A stretch of 5,130 nucleotides of DNA, from NCBI GenBank assembly GCA_025453925.1, contig JALOPK010000265.1, positions 1 to 5,130 on the forward strand, in the 5' to 3' direction. This DNA is from Candidatus Eiseniibacteriota bacterium. Its GTDB lineage: Bacteria; JAFGKV01. Shown piece after piece: positions 5,029-5,130 of this stretch; the first letter of the stretch is position 1, and every line of letters begins with the position of its first letter. A program made the translations under genes and the position numbers. The notes under the pieces were generated by a model, which was not told where the DNA came from, made no database searches, and saw nothing but the letters and a program-made list of their open reading frames with translations.

Positions 5029-5130
5029 GTGGAAGAGATCCTTGACAGCCCGGAGGAGGATCCCCTGACGGATGAGGTGTCATCCCGGCTGGATGACATC
5101 CTGCGGCGTGCCGACAGTGAGCTGCATGAG
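5029..5130 (+). CDS. Unrecognised gene start, running off the window (partial)
   Basis: Frame 1 has no stop from 4938 to the end of the window. From GTG 5029 it reads as 34 acidic, helix-prone residues with GC-rich third positions, including DEVSSRLDDILRRADSELHE. I do not recognise the family. The start is uncertain. GAGGAGG at 5021-5027 lies only one base before the GTG, too close for normal initiation. An upstream TTG at 4993 would add 12 residues but has only a weak ribosome binding site. It may be a real gene whose start lies elsewhere, or an open frame by chance in high-GC DNA. Confidence 0.25.
   Translation, partial: MEEILDSPEEDPLTDEVSSRLDDILRRADSELHE

Noticed and set aside
5042-5070. 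TTGACA at 5042-5047 as a promoter -35 box
   Set aside because: No acceptable -10 element lies 16-18 bases downstream, and it falls inside the open frame at the window end.

Overview
The window is high-GC bacterial DNA with every supported gene on the + strand. It looks like an environmental, possibly anaerobic, bacterium that uses amines and corrinoid (B12)-dependent methyl transfer. That lifestyle is inferred from gene families, and the phylum cannot be fixed from this sequence.

Layout. (1) 1-183 is the C-terminal tail of a class III PLP aminotransferase resembling putrescine/omega-amino-acid aminotransferases. (2) 184-398 is a 215-bp structured, G-rich leader with no gene. It ends in a strong ribosome binding site for (3) an APC-family permease (399-2018). 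(4) 2019-2169 is a gap holding a perfect 13-bp inverted repeat with a competing alternative hairpin. (5) 2170-3111 encodes a calcineurin-like metallophosphoesterase with a full metal-ligand set. Its stop overlaps the start of (6) a nucleotidyltransferase-fold protein (3108-3935), so the two form a translationally coupled pair. (7) 3936-4105 holds a 7-bp hairpin with a GGAA tetraloop and no convincing gene. (8) 4106-4937 is a degraded chimeric locus. It contains a methyltransferase-type corrinoid protein with a -1 frameshift, an Asp-to-Gly change in the cobalamin-binding motif and a lost C-terminus. This is joined directly to the last 92 residues of a CoA-acylating methylmalonate-semialdehyde dehydrogenase (MmsA), out of frame. 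(9) After 4937 one frame stays open to the window end, probably the beginning of another gene that I do not recognise.

How the parts may work together. The aminotransferase and permease make a plausible uptake-and-transamination pair for a polyamine or omega-amino acid. MmsA-type enzymes oxidise malonate or methylmalonate semialdehyde, which are products of omega-transamination of beta-alanine or 3-aminoisobutyrate. The mmsA remnant may therefore come from the same catabolic theme, but this is inference. The phosphoesterase/nucleotidyltransferase pair is a separate two-gene unit of unknown job. The clearest anomalies are the corrinoid-mmsA fusion scar and the large inverted repeat at 2098-2148. 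I did not find a demonstrably new defence or mobile system. There are no tRNAs, rRNAs, CRISPR arrays or insertion sequences that I can see.
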